A stretch of 48,134 nucleotides of DNA from NCBI GenBank assembly GCA_026987955.1, contig JALSME010000077.1:1-48134 (forward strand), given 5' to 3'. Of this stretch, positions 35,386 through 43,650 are shown piece after piece (positions within the stretch are counted from its first letter, which is position 1; each line of letters begins with the position of its first letter). Both the position numbers and the translations under genes were made by a program. The notes beneath the pieces were generated by a model that was not told where the DNA came from, ran no database searches, and saw nothing but the letters and a program-made list of their open reading frames with translations. The stretch is from Sulfurospirillum sp. (GTDB lineage Bacteria; Campylobacterota; Campylobacteria; Campylobacterales; Sulfurospirillaceae).

Positions 35386-36721
35386 CATTTTACTTCTTAT
35401 AAGTTCACTATTTAGTGCTGAAGCATATTTGTCGAACAGTAGTATTGTTGCTGGTGACAGGATTGTACTCATACTAAAAGCAGAAGGACAAAATATTAAA
35501 TTTCCAGATATTTCAAGTGTAGGTGGTTTTAAAGTTGTCTCAACTGGTATGCAGCAAAATGTTGAGTATATAAATGGAAATATGAGAAAAAGCATAGAAA
35601 AACATTATGCTTTTATGCCACTAAGTAGTGTAGATATTGGACCATATGAGATTGAAGTAAATGGTAAAAAAGAGTACACAAAGCCTCTACATGTAGAGGT
35701 AAAAAAAGCAGATACAACCAATAGTCCATTTATTCTTGAAATGAAAATATCTAAGCAAAATGTAATGCAATTTGAAGCTGTTCCTGTTGAGTTTGTATTT
35801 AAAAGAGATGCAAAATATGAAGTAAGAGACTTGAGATTTACTCCACCAATGTTTGAAAATTTTTGGGTGAAAGAGGGAAAAAAAGAGAAACCATTTCTTG
35901 AAAATGGTTTTGTAGTTCACAAGATGAATTTTATTATTTTTCCTCAAAAAAGCGGAGATTTTGATATAAAACCAGCTAAAGTAGATGTTGGAGTTATGAG
36001 TAAAAATAGAGATATTTTTAATATGTTAACGAACCAATTAAATTGGAAGTCAGTTATATCAAATGCCGCTTCTTTGCATGTAAAAAAGCTAGAAGGTGCA
36101 ACTCTGTATGGAGATTATAGCATCTCACTCGGTGTTGATAAAAATGAGATAGAGGGAAATGAGGGAGTAAATGTTACACTGAAAATCTCAGGTAATGGAA
36201 ATTTTGATGACATTGATGAGTATAAAATTCAAATAGATGGGGCAAATATATATAGTGATAAACCAGTTGTTAAATCAGAACCAACAACAAAAGGGATGAA
36301 GGGAGAATTTATACAAAAATTCTCAATATCTTCTAAAACAGATTTTACAATACCATCTTTAAGCATAACATATTATGACTCAAATAGTAAAAAAGTTGTC
36401 ACTAAGAGTACTAAGCCTATTTTAATAAAAGTCAAAAAAAGTACTAAAGAGCAGCCAGTACAGATATCATCTAATGAGCCAAAAGAAAAGATAGTATATA
36501 AAGAAAAGTATAATAGTCTATATGTTGTTTTGGCTTTTATTTTAGGAGTTTTGATTACTCTTTTTGTTATGTTTTTGATGAGAAAAAAAGATTATAGACT
36601 ACCAAAATTTAAAGATGATAGAGATCATTTAAAAACACTTCTTAAAAGAAGAGGAGAGAGTGAAGAGATAGATAAAAAGATTATAGAGCTAGAAAATAAG
36701 CTCTATAAAAGAGAGCTATAA
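35369..36721 (+). CDS. batD: BatD-like protein
   Basis: 450 residues. Signal peptide about 1-19 (ending FSAEA), a long beta-rich periplasmic region typical of BatD (early motif NSSIVAGDRIVLILKAEG, then KPLHVEVKK), one membrane helix (about 384-405) and a basic cytoplasmic tail. The start lies inside the end of the BatB/C gene. BatD is the last gene of the operon and converges with tyrA, the two stop codons overlapping. An exact palindrome copy at 35685-35698 encodes LHVE. Confidence 0.85.
   Translation: MRFIGSILLLISSLFSAEAYLSNSSIVAGDRIVLILKAEGQNIKFPDISSVGGFKVVSTGMQQNVEYINGNMRKSIEKHYAFMPLSSVDIGPYEIEVNGKKEYTKPLHVEVKKADTTNSPFILEMKISKQNVMQFEAVPVEFVFKRDAKYEVRDLRFTPPMFENFWVKEGKKEKPFLENGFVVHKMNFIIFPQKSGDFDIKPAKVDVGVMSKNRDIFNMLTNQLNWKSVISNAASLHVKKLEGATLYGDYSISLGVDKNEIEGNEGVNVTLKISGNGNFDDIDEYKIQIDGANIYSDKPVVKSEPTTKGMKGEFIQKFSISSKTDFTIPSLSITYYDSNSKKVVTKSTKPILIKVKKSTKEQPVQISSNEPKEKIVYKEKYNSLYVVLAFILGVLITLFVMFLMRKKDYRLPKFKDDRDHLKTLLKRRGESEEIDKKIIELENKLYKREL
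35685..35698. repeat. Dispersed palindrome, exact copy
   Basis: CTCTACATGTAGAG, extended to 16 bp by flanking C and G. It lies in batD and encodes LHVE at residues 107-110. A degenerate relative occurs at 36072-36085. Confidence 0.8.
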
Positions 36722-37543
36722 GATTTTATGAAGTGTGGTTGCATCTCCCATCCATGCTTCGAGCTCACTCCATTTTTCATTTTTAATCATCTCTTTACAT
36801 GTAGATAGTTCTTTTTCAAAAAGCTCTAGAGATGTCAATAGATTTGTTCTGTTTTGCTTGAAAATATCAGTCCACATTGTGGGCGAACTTTTAGCAAGGC
36901 GGCTCATATCTTCAAAGCCACCAGCTGCTAGAAGAAGAATACTTTTAGGGTCTTCCTGCCCAATTACACTATTGGCTAGAGCATAACTTATGGCATGTGG
37001 TAGATGAGATATAAAGCAAGCATGTTTATCATGTTCATTTGCCTCCATAAAAACTATGCGCATTCCTATATGGGAGAAGATTTGTGTTGCTCTATCTTTA
37101 TGCAGATCTGCTGTATTGTGTGTATCACAAAATACTACTATTTTGTCTTGATAAAGAGTACTAAATGCAGCATGAGGACCAAATTTTTCTGTTCCTGCCA
37201 TTGGATGTGCTGCTACAAAATTAGCTCTTATTGAGTCTGGAACACTTTTTATAATCTCACCTTTTGTACTTCCCATATCAACAATAGTTGTGTTTTTATC
37301 TACATCTTTGAGTAGATTTAGTGTACTAATGATAGCCTCAACAGGAATAGCAAGAAATATAATATCGCATTTTTTAATCTCATTAAATGAGACAATTTCA
37401 TGGATAAGTTTAAGCTCTAATGCATCTTCGCAGTTAGTTAAATTATGATCATAGCCTAAAACTTTTGATACAAGTTTTGTATCTTGCAAAGCCAATCCAA
37501 GCGAGCCACCTATAAGCCCTAAACCAACAATTCCTACAGTCAT
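36716..37543 (-). CDS. tyrA: Prephenate dehydrogenase TyrA
   Basis: NAD-dependent step of tyrosine synthesis. The N-terminal Rossmann motif is GIVGLGLIGGSLGLALQ. Further marks are VDMGSTKGEI and the conserved AAHPMAGTEKFGP. Length 275, the short monofunctional type with no chorismate mutase domain, which here is part of pheA. It starts from a promoter shared with bamA on the opposite strand and ends overlapping batD by six bases. A two-mismatch palindrome copy (36793-36806) is read as Ser-Thr-Cys-Lys, not LHVE. Confidence 0.94.
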   Translation of the reverse strand: MTVGIVGLGLIGGSLGLALQDTKLVSKVLGYDHNLTNCEDALELKLIHEIVSFNEIKKCDIIFLAIPVEAIISTLNLLKDVDKNTTIVDMGSTKGEIIKSVPDSIRANFVAAHPMAGTEKFGPHAAFSTLYQDKIVVFCDTHNTADLHKDRATQIFSHIGMRIVFMEANEHDKHACFISHLPHAISYALANSVIGQEDPKSILLLAAGGFEDMSRLAKSSPTMWTDIFKQNRTNLLTSLELFEKELSTCKEMIKNEKWSELEAWMGDATTLHKIL

Positions 37544-37572
37544 TTTTATGCCTTATTAATTCTTTTAGTGGT

Positions 37573-37578
37573 ATTATA
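37573..37578 (-). promoter_or_regulatory. tyrA -10 box in the tyrA/bamA divergent region
   Basis: TATAAT on the minus strand, 30 bases before the tyrA ATG. The overlapping plus-strand TATTAT (37572-37577) may serve bamA. The whole divergent region is only 67 bases. Confidence 0.5.
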
Positions 37579-37610
37579 TCTACTTTATTTGAAAATTATA
37601 AGGGTCATGA

Positions 37611-39866
37611 ATGAAAAAACTATTGGTAGTGTCTATTTTAATGGTATCTTTTTTACAAGCTGCTGTTGTAAAAAGCTTGAAATTTGAGGGCTTAGTACAC
37701 CTTTCTAGTGAGATTGCATCGGAGATGATTGGGATTAAAGAAGGTGATACAGTAGATATAGAAGTTATAGACAAAGCTGTCAAGACACTATACAAGCAGG
37801 GGTACTTTAAAGATGTTTGGGTAGAAGATGCAGGTAATGGTGCAATAGTATTTCATTTTGTAGAGAGACCAACAGTTGCTAAAATAGAATTAGATGGAAT
37901 TGGTGAGAATGATAAAGAAAAAGTTATAGAATTTTTAGGAATGAAAAAAGGTGAAGTTTATGATGCTGAAAAAGCAGCTTTGAGTGAGCTAAGAATTATA
38001 AAATTTTATGAAGCACAAGGCTATTTCGATACAGTAGTTGAACATGATACAGAATTTATAAACAAAAATTCACTATTGGTAAAATTTCTTATTAATCGTG
38101 GAGAAGAAGTTTTTATTAAAAAAGTTGAGATGTGTGGAGCTAAAAACTTAGAATATAGTGATTTTGAACCAAAATTAGCAAACAAAGAGGCAGAGTGGCT
38201 TCCTTGGATGTGGGGATTCAATGATGGAAAACTTAGACTTAGTGATTTACCATATGATTCATCCAGGATTAAAGATGTTTATATGGAGTATGGCTACTTA
38301 GATGCTAAGATAAGTGAACCATTTTTAAAGGCATATTTTGATAGCTATACGGCTTCTCTTACATATGATATAAATGAGGGTCAACAGTACAAGATAGGAC
38401 TAGTAGATATCAAAATACCAAAAGATATCAATATGACTTCAGATGCACTAAAAGAAGAAATGGTGCTTAAAAGTGGAGATGTTTTTGATATAAACCGTCT
38501 TAGAAAAGATATCAAAAGAGTAGAGACTGCAGTTGCTAATTTAGGATATGCATATGTTAGAGTTATCCCAGATATAAATAAAAAAACAGAAGAAGCAGTT
38601 GCCGATGTGTACCTGCGTGTTATCCCAGGAGACAAAGTATATATCAACGATGTTCGCATATCAGGAAATAGCAGAACTATTGATAGAGTAGTGAGACGCG
38701 ATGTGTATTTGGCGCCAGGAGATTTATATAGTAGAACTGACTTAAAAGACTCAAAAGCAGCACTTGGAAGAAGTAGCTATTTTGAAACGGTTAAAATTGA
38801 AGAAAAGAGAGTTAGTAGAGATAAGATAGATTTAATAGTGCATGTAACCGAAGCGTCAACAGGAAGTATCGGTGGTGGTATAGGGTATGGATCAAGTGAT
38901 GGTCTTCTTCTAAGTGCAAATCTATCAGATACCAATATCTTTGGTTCAGGTATAACTGCATCAGTTAATGTAGAAAGAAGCGATAAAGAGTTAAGCGGAA
39001 GAGTGTCATTGCAAAATCCAAGAGTTTTTGACTCTGTTTATAGCTTGGGCGGAAGTCTGTATAGAAGAAGTACAGAGTACAGTTATAGCTCATTAGGAGC
39101 AACAGCATACGATACAACGATTACAGGTTTTAATGTAAATGTAGGAAGAAAACTAGGAAGAAGATGGGGAGTTTCTACAAGCTATGTTTTAGAAGATAAA
39201 CAGTATCAATATGCAGATACTAATACAAGTTCATATGCATATCCAGATATTTTAAAAAGCTCAATCATCCCATCAGTAAGATATAACAGTACAGATAACT
39301 ACCAACTCCCAAGAAATGGAATAAGCTTTAAGAGCTCTTTAGAGTATGCTGGAGTTGGAGGAGATGCTGAATTTATCAAGAGTGTTACAAAGCTAAATAT
39401 GTACTATGGACTTAGAGATGATTTCAAATATGATCTTATTTTAAGATACAAGATGCAAGCATACTACCTTTATGATAATGGAAATATACCAATAGATGAG
39501 TACCTAACAATGGGTGGAGTTAGTACAGTAAGAGGATATGAGTCAGGAAGCATAGGACCAATAGGTTCTGCTACTGATAGATATGGTAATGTAGTAACTT
39601 ATTATAATGGTAATACAATGTTTGTTAATACCATAGAAGCTAGTTTTCCTCTTATAGAGAGACTAAAAATGCGTGGAGCTCTGTTTTTGGATTATGGTAT
39701 GATTGGTTATGATAGTATTGATGATGAGATAAGAGCTGGTACAGGTGCAGTTTTAGAGTGGGTATCTCCTATGGGACCAATCTCTCTTATATTTGCTAGT
39801 CCTCTTCTTAAAAAGGCAAATGACAGAACAGCAAGTTTTGAGTTTACGATGGGCAGACAGTTCTAA
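37611..39866 (+). CDS. bamA: Outer-membrane assembly factor BamA
   Basis: Omp85-family insertase for outer-membrane proteins. The 751 residues begin with a signal peptide (about 1-17, MKKLLVVSILMVSFLQA), then several POTRA domains (about 20-410) and a C-terminal beta barrel. The barrel has VRGYESGSIGP, the conserved VRGY/F motif of the lid loop, and the protein ends in Phe (GRQF), the usual barrel-sorting signal. AAGGG precedes the ATG. It converges with ppx, the two stop codons overlapping inside a small hairpin. Confidence 0.95.
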   Translation: MKKLLVVSILMVSFLQAAVVKSLKFEGLVHLSSEIASEMIGIKEGDTVDIEVIDKAVKTLYKQGYFKDVWVEDAGNGAIVFHFVERPTVAKIELDGIGENDKEKVIEFLGMKKGEVYDAEKAALSELRIIKFYEAQGYFDTVVEHDTEFINKNSLLVKFLINRGEEVFIKKVEMCGAKNLEYSDFEPKLANKEAEWLPWMWGFNDGKLRLSDLPYDSSRIKDVYMEYGYLDAKISEPFLKAYFDSYTASLTYDINEGQQYKIGLVDIKIPKDINMTSDALKEEMVLKSGDVFDINRLRKDIKRVETAVANLGYAYVRVIPDINKKTEEAVADVYLRVIPGDKVYINDVRISGNSRTIDRVVRRDVYLAPGDLYSRTDLKDSKAALGRSSYFETVKIEEKRVSRDKIDLIVHVTEASTGSIGGGIGYGSSDGLLLSANLSDTNIFGSGITASVNVERSDKELSGRVSLQNPRVFDSVYSLGGSLYRRSTEYSYSSLGATAYDTTITGFNVNVGRKLGRRWGVSTSYVLEDKQYQYADTNTSSYAYPDILKSSIIPSVRYNSTDNYQLPRNGISFKSSLEYAGVGGDAEFIKSVTKLNMYYGLRDDFKYDLILRYKMQAYYLYDNGNIPIDEYLTMGGVSTVRGYESGSIGPIGSATDRYGNVVTYYNGNTMFVNTIEASFPLIERLKMRGALFLDYGMIGYDSIDDEIRAGTGAVLEWVSPMGPISLIFASPLLKKANDRTASFEFTMGRQF

Positions 39867-39873
39867 ACTGTCT
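39855..39873. terminator. Hairpin holding both stop codons of bamA and ppx
   Basis: AGACAGTT-CTA-AACTGTCT: a perfect 8-bp stem with a 3-base loop. The loop and first stem base contain the overlapping stop codons of the two converging genes. It is short of T residues for a classical terminator, but it is the only structure between the genes. Confidence 0.4.
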
Positions 39874-41335
39874 CAATTACGATTGCAAAAGAGGCTGGTT
39901 TAACTAGCTTCTTAATGCACTCTTTTGCAAGAAAAAGTTTCTCTGGACTTTTGATTTTAAGTGTATGGTTTTCATACACAAATTCTAAATTAGTATTTGA
40001 GAAGTTTGCATTTAGACATTTTGCAAGTGAAATTATAAAACTAAGCCAATTTACAATCTCTATATTTGGTAGTAGTATCTCATATGCTTTGACATCTTCA
40101 TAACTAGGTAGTTTTTTTGTATGGTACTTAACAAGTAGTGCTATAAGAACTTTTTGGTTATGTGAAAAATTGTAGTTTAGATTATTGAGTATAAAGTAAA
40201 AACTATGTAGATGTTCTTGATAAAAGCTCAATATTCTACCTACACTATATAGTTTTGCAGCAATCTGTAGCTCTTCTTTATATCTAGGTTCAATCTGATG
40301 AAGATATTCAAGTGCATCAAAAAGTTTTTGAGACAATTTACTTACATGGAGACTCTCTTTTGTATTATCTATAAATCTGTCACTTAAACTTCTTGCACTA
40401 ACCTTGAAGTTTTGAGGAAATCTCTGATTTGATGAACGAAGTAGGTCTTGAAGATAGACACCCTCTCTAACGCCTGCTCCATTGGTAATTGTATTTTTAG
40501 CACCAAGAGAGTCAATCAATTCTCTATAAATTGTGCAGCCCTCTCTCATAGTGTCATATCTATCTTTTTTAACACCATAGTTTTTAAGCTCTAGTGTATT
40601 AGATGTAATTATCTGGTTTAAAATGTATCTAAACTCTTCAATACTATATTCAAATCCATGTATAGTTTCAAGAGGATAATTCATCTTTTTCATAACAATA
40701 TCTGAGAAAGCTCTAATAGTTCCACCAATTCCTATGATGGTATCTGATTTAAAATGATCAGGAAGTTTTTGAAGTTTTTTATCTATAAACTGTTTTGCTT
40801 TTTCAACTTCATTACTCTTATCGAAAAATAGCTCTTTTAGCCTTACAGTTCCAATGTCAATAGAGATAGTATCAACGATCTTACCCTCTACGATAGAAGC
40901 AAGCTCTGTTGAGCCTCCACCTATATCAATAGTAGTAGCATTTTTGATTGGTTTTAGAAGGTTTAATGAAGCTAAAGCACCATAGTAAGCCTCTTTTTTA
41001 CCATCTATGATTTTTATATTTAGGTTTAACTCTTTTTTTACTCTTTGTGTAAACTCTTTTGCGTTAGGAGCATCTCTTAGAGCTGAAGTTGCAACACAGA
41101 AAGTTTTACGGCACTTTAGATTTTTGATTATCTGACAAAACTCTTCAAGAGTATCATATGCTCGTTGCATTGGTATCTGTTGCAATACACCACTGTTTTC
41201 ATAGGCACCTTCTCCTATGCGTATTCGGCTTTTAATCTCTTTTATAAGATGAAATGCATATGCACTACTTTTTTCAAAAACAACCATTCTAGCAGAGTTG
41301 GATCCAATGTCAATTACAGCTGTTCTTTTTGCCAT
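39863..41335 (-). CDS. Ppx/GppA family phosphatase
   Basis: Exopolyphosphatase or guanosine pentaphosphate phosphatase of the actin-like ATPase fold. The N-terminal phosphate loop is VIDIGSNSARMVVF, followed by TIDIGGGSTELASI and GIGGTIRAFSDI. The C-terminal part (about residues 310-490) is an HD-like helical domain. Length 490. The family degrades polyphosphate and hydrolyses pppGpp; the preference cannot be told from sequence. It lies ten bases downstream of the second ferredoxin on the same strand. Confidence 0.88.
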   Translation of the reverse strand: MAKRTAVIDIGSNSARMVVFEKSSAYAFHLIKEIKSRIRIGEGAYENSGVLQQIPMQRAYDTLEEFCQIIKNLKCRKTFCVATSALRDAPNAKEFTQRVKKELNLNIKIIDGKKEAYYGALASLNLLKPIKNATTIDIGGGSTELASIVEGKIVDTISIDIGTVRLKELFFDKSNEVEKAKQFIDKKLQKLPDHFKSDTIIGIGGTIRAFSDIVMKKMNYPLETIHGFEYSIEEFRYILNQIITSNTLELKNYGVKKDRYDTMREGCTIYRELIDSLGAKNTITNGAGVREGVYLQDLLRSSNQRFPQNFKVSARSLSDRFIDNTKESLHVSKLSQKLFDALEYLHQIEPRYKEELQIAAKLYSVGRILSFYQEHLHSFYFILNNLNYNFSHNQKVLIALLVKYHTKKLPSYEDVKAYEILLPNIEIVNWLSFIISLAKCLNANFSNTNLEFVYENHTLKIKSPEKLFLAKECIKKLVKPASFAIVIETV

Positions 41336-41345
41336 AACTTACTAG

Positions 41346-41597
41346 TTATTCTTCATCAGTAATCTGCTCAAATTTAAGTTTAAGCTCTGCCATAGTTTCA
41401 ACATTGTCTGGATCTGGGATAATGCAATCAACAGGGCATACAGCAATACAAGAAGGCTCGTCATAGTGTCCTACACACTCTGTACAAGCATCAGGGTCTA
41501 TTATATATATGGGATCAGCTTCTTCAATTGCATAGTTTGGACACTCTTCTCTGCAAGCATCACAAGCTATACATTCATCAGTTATCATTAGTGACAT
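41346..41597 (-). CDS. 2[4Fe-4S] ferredoxin, second copy
   Basis: 83 residues. Cluster motifs CIACDACREECP and CTECVGHYDEPSCIAVCP, with the same wide second spacing as the ferredoxin at 25118-25372. The tail differs: PDPDNVETMAELKLKFEQI, longer and more charged. The two are old paralogues, not a recent duplication. It follows the histidine kinase gene by 56 bases and precedes ppx. Confidence 0.93.
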   Translation of the reverse strand: MSLMITDECIACDACREECPNYAIEEADPIYIIDPDACTECVGHYDEPSCIAVCPVDCIIPDPDNVETMAELKLKFEQITDEE

Positions 41598-41653
41598 TTT
41601 TTACTTACCTTAAATTTTTTCAACTTTATACACTATTCTAACTTTAACGGGGC

Positions 41654-42922
41654 TTATATATCACATTTTTTAGCATTTTTCGCCATTTTTTTATTAGAAA
41701 TTGGAATATGAAGCGAAGCGACTGCTCCATTTCCATCTGTTCTATTTTTAACTGATATTATTGCTCCCAATGCATCGGCTGCACCTTTTGCTAAAAATAG
41801 ACCTAATCCAGCACCCTCTTTCCCACCATATCTCTTAAATGGAGCAAAAATATCAATAGACTCATCAATACCAGTACCTTCATCTTTTACTTCAATCGTA
41901 ATGCCATTTGAATCCGTATAACTTTTCATCATAATAGTTCCACCCTTATGTGTAAATTTAATGGCATTTTGTACAAAATTTTGAAATATATGAATTAGCA
42001 ATGTAGGTTGAATCATGATTGGAAAAGATCTCGGATAAAAATTAGTAATAAAAACTTTCTCATCTTGGTGAGCAAGAATTTTAAAGTTGTTTGCATGCTC
42101 TTTTAAAAATGCTATAAGGTCAATCTCAACTGGCTGCTCAAACTGCGCTCCTTCAAGTCTTCCTATCTCTAAAATCGATCCTATCATCTTATTCATTTCA
42201 TCGATTGTTTTGTTGTTCTGTCTTAGTGTATCAATATATTTATCTTCATCTCGCTTTTTTAGAAGAGTAACTTCATTTTTTGTTTTCATTACGGCAAGAG
42301 GAGTTTTAAGCTCATGTGCAGTTCCTATAAAAAGTTCTTTTTGATACTTGACAAATGTATGTATTCTATCAACAAGTTTGTTTATGCTAAGTGCAAGTGG
42401 TTTAAATTCATCTGGTATATTATTTGTATTGATTGATTGAAAAAAGTTTTCATCCATAGCCGCTAGTTTTGTTGTTAGCGAGTGTATGGGAATTATTAGC
42501 ATACGAGAGAGAAGAAGAGCATAAAAAATAACTAGAAATATAGTTATAAAATTTATAACAATAATACTTTTTAAAATCTCATCTAAAAGTTTGTCAGTGT
42601 TAGATATGTTTTTTGTTAGAACAAAAAATGTAGACTCTTTTTTATCTATAGGGAGGTATATAGAGAGATATTTTTCATCTTTTTTTTTGTACTGTTTGAA
42701 GTTGATACGATGCTCTAAGTTTTTATTGACAAGTAGATTTAGATTGTTTCTATTTATATCGATTATATTTTGAGCATCTTTTTGAATTTCAATATTTAAA
42801 TCTTCGTATATAGATATTTTAATGTAGTTGTAGAGAATTGCAGAGAAGATTACAATTAGTGAGGCAGAAGCCAACACTAATTGTAATGCAAATTTATTTC
42901 TTATACTTTTTTGGGAAAACAA
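41654..42922 (-). CDS. Sensor histidine kinase
   Basis: Membrane kinase, 422 residues. Helices about 12-33 and 119-143 flank a small sensor domain of about 85 residues. A HAMP-like segment follows, then the H box GTAHELKTPLAV with H203, and the ATPase domain with QNAIKFTHKGG (N box), DEGTGI (G1) and GAGLGLFLAKG (G2). It overlaps the response regulator by 22 bases, so the two form a two-component system. The signal is unknown; the sensor part has no motif I recognise. Confidence 0.93.
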   Translation of the reverse strand: MFSQKSIRNKFALQLVLASASLIVIFSAILYNYIKISIYEDLNIEIQKDAQNIIDINRNNLNLLVNKNLEHRINFKQYKKKDEKYLSIYLPIDKKESTFFVLTKNISNTDKLLDEILKSIIVINFITIFLVIFYALLLSRMLIIPIHSLTTKLAAMDENFFQSINTNNIPDEFKPLALSINKLVDRIHTFVKYQKELFIGTAHELKTPLAVMKTKNEVTLLKKRDEDKYIDTLRQNNKTIDEMNKMIGSILEIGRLEGAQFEQPVEIDLIAFLKEHANNFKILAHQDEKVFITNFYPRSFPIMIQPTLLIHIFQNFVQNAIKFTHKGGTIMMKSYTDSNGITIEVKDEGTGIDESIDIFAPFKRYGGKEGAGLGLFLAKGAADALGAIISVKNRTDGNGAVASLHIPISNKKMAKNAKKCDI

Positions 42923-43572
42923 AATCTATAACCTCTACGTCTTACCGTTTCGATTGTAGAAATTTCAAGTGGTTTATCCATCTTTTGACGGATTTGGTTG
43001 ATTGCAACTTCGATTACATTTGGAGTAACTAACTCTGGCTCTTCCCAGATAGCATCAAGAAGTTGTTCTTTTGACACGATTTGATCACTATGACGAGCAA
43101 GGTGAGTAAGAACTTCAAAAGGTTTACCTTTTAGCTCAATCTCCTTACCTTGATATGTGATTTTCTCTTCATCAGGATCAATTACAAGCTCATCAATTTT
43201 GATTACATTTGTTCCACCAAATCTTAGACGAGCCTCAATTCTTGCAACTAAGATATCAAAATCAAATGGCTTTTTGATATAGTCATCAGCACCAGCTTTA
43301 AGAGCTTTAATTTCACTCTCTTTATCGTCTTTAGCAGAGATTACAACACATGCTGTTCTTGGAGCTTTTTGCTTAACAAGAGCAATAAGATCGATACCAT
43401 CACCATCTGGAAGCATCCAGTCAGTTAAAATTAGGTCGTAGTTTCTTATGCCAACATAGTATTCAGCATCTTTGTAATTCTCAGAACTATCAGTCTGGTA
43501 TCCAAACTCTTGAAGTCCTTCTGCAATTGTTTTATTTAGAGTAACTTCGTCTTCTACTATTAGAATTCTCAT
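42901..43572 (-). CDS. OmpR-family response regulator
   Basis: 223 residues. Receiver domain with acidic EDE (7-9), phospho-acceptor D51 (LILTDWMLPDGDG) and a KKPF lysine; then a winged-helix DNA-binding domain (about 125-220, ELKGKPFEVLTHLARH and ETVRRRGYRF). It is the first gene of the pair with the histidine kinase. Its promoter has TATAAT on the minus strand 33 bases upstream. Confidence 0.95.
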   Translation of the reverse strand: MRILIVEDEVTLNKTIAEGLQEFGYQTDSSENYKDAEYYVGIRNYDLILTDWMLPDGDGIDLIALVKQKAPRTACVVISAKDDKESEIKALKAGADDYIKKPFDFDILVARIEARLRFGGTNVIKIDELVIDPDEEKITYQGKEIELKGKPFEVLTHLARHSDQIVSKEQLLDAIWEEPELVTPNVIEVAINQIRQKMDKPLEISTIETVRRRGYRFCFPKKV

Positions 43573-43604
43573 TATATTCCTTTAAGGTTGTTAATTAGAA
43601 TGGA

Positions 43605-43610
43605 ATTATA
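43605..43610 (-). promoter_or_regulatory. -10 box of the two-component operon
   Basis: Extended -10 TGTTATAAT on the minus strand, about 33 bases before the response regulator ATG. AAAGGAA lies before the ATG. Confidence 0.6.
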
Positions 43611-43650
43611 ACATAATTTTAGCTAAATTTAAAGTTTTTTTTATATTGTT

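Noticed and set aside
35023-35595. 190-codon open frame on the minus strand, rich in Phe and Leu
   Set aside because: It is the complement of the A-rich Lys/Gln tract of the BatB/C gene. Composition alone keeps it open, and no ribosome site or family pattern is seen.
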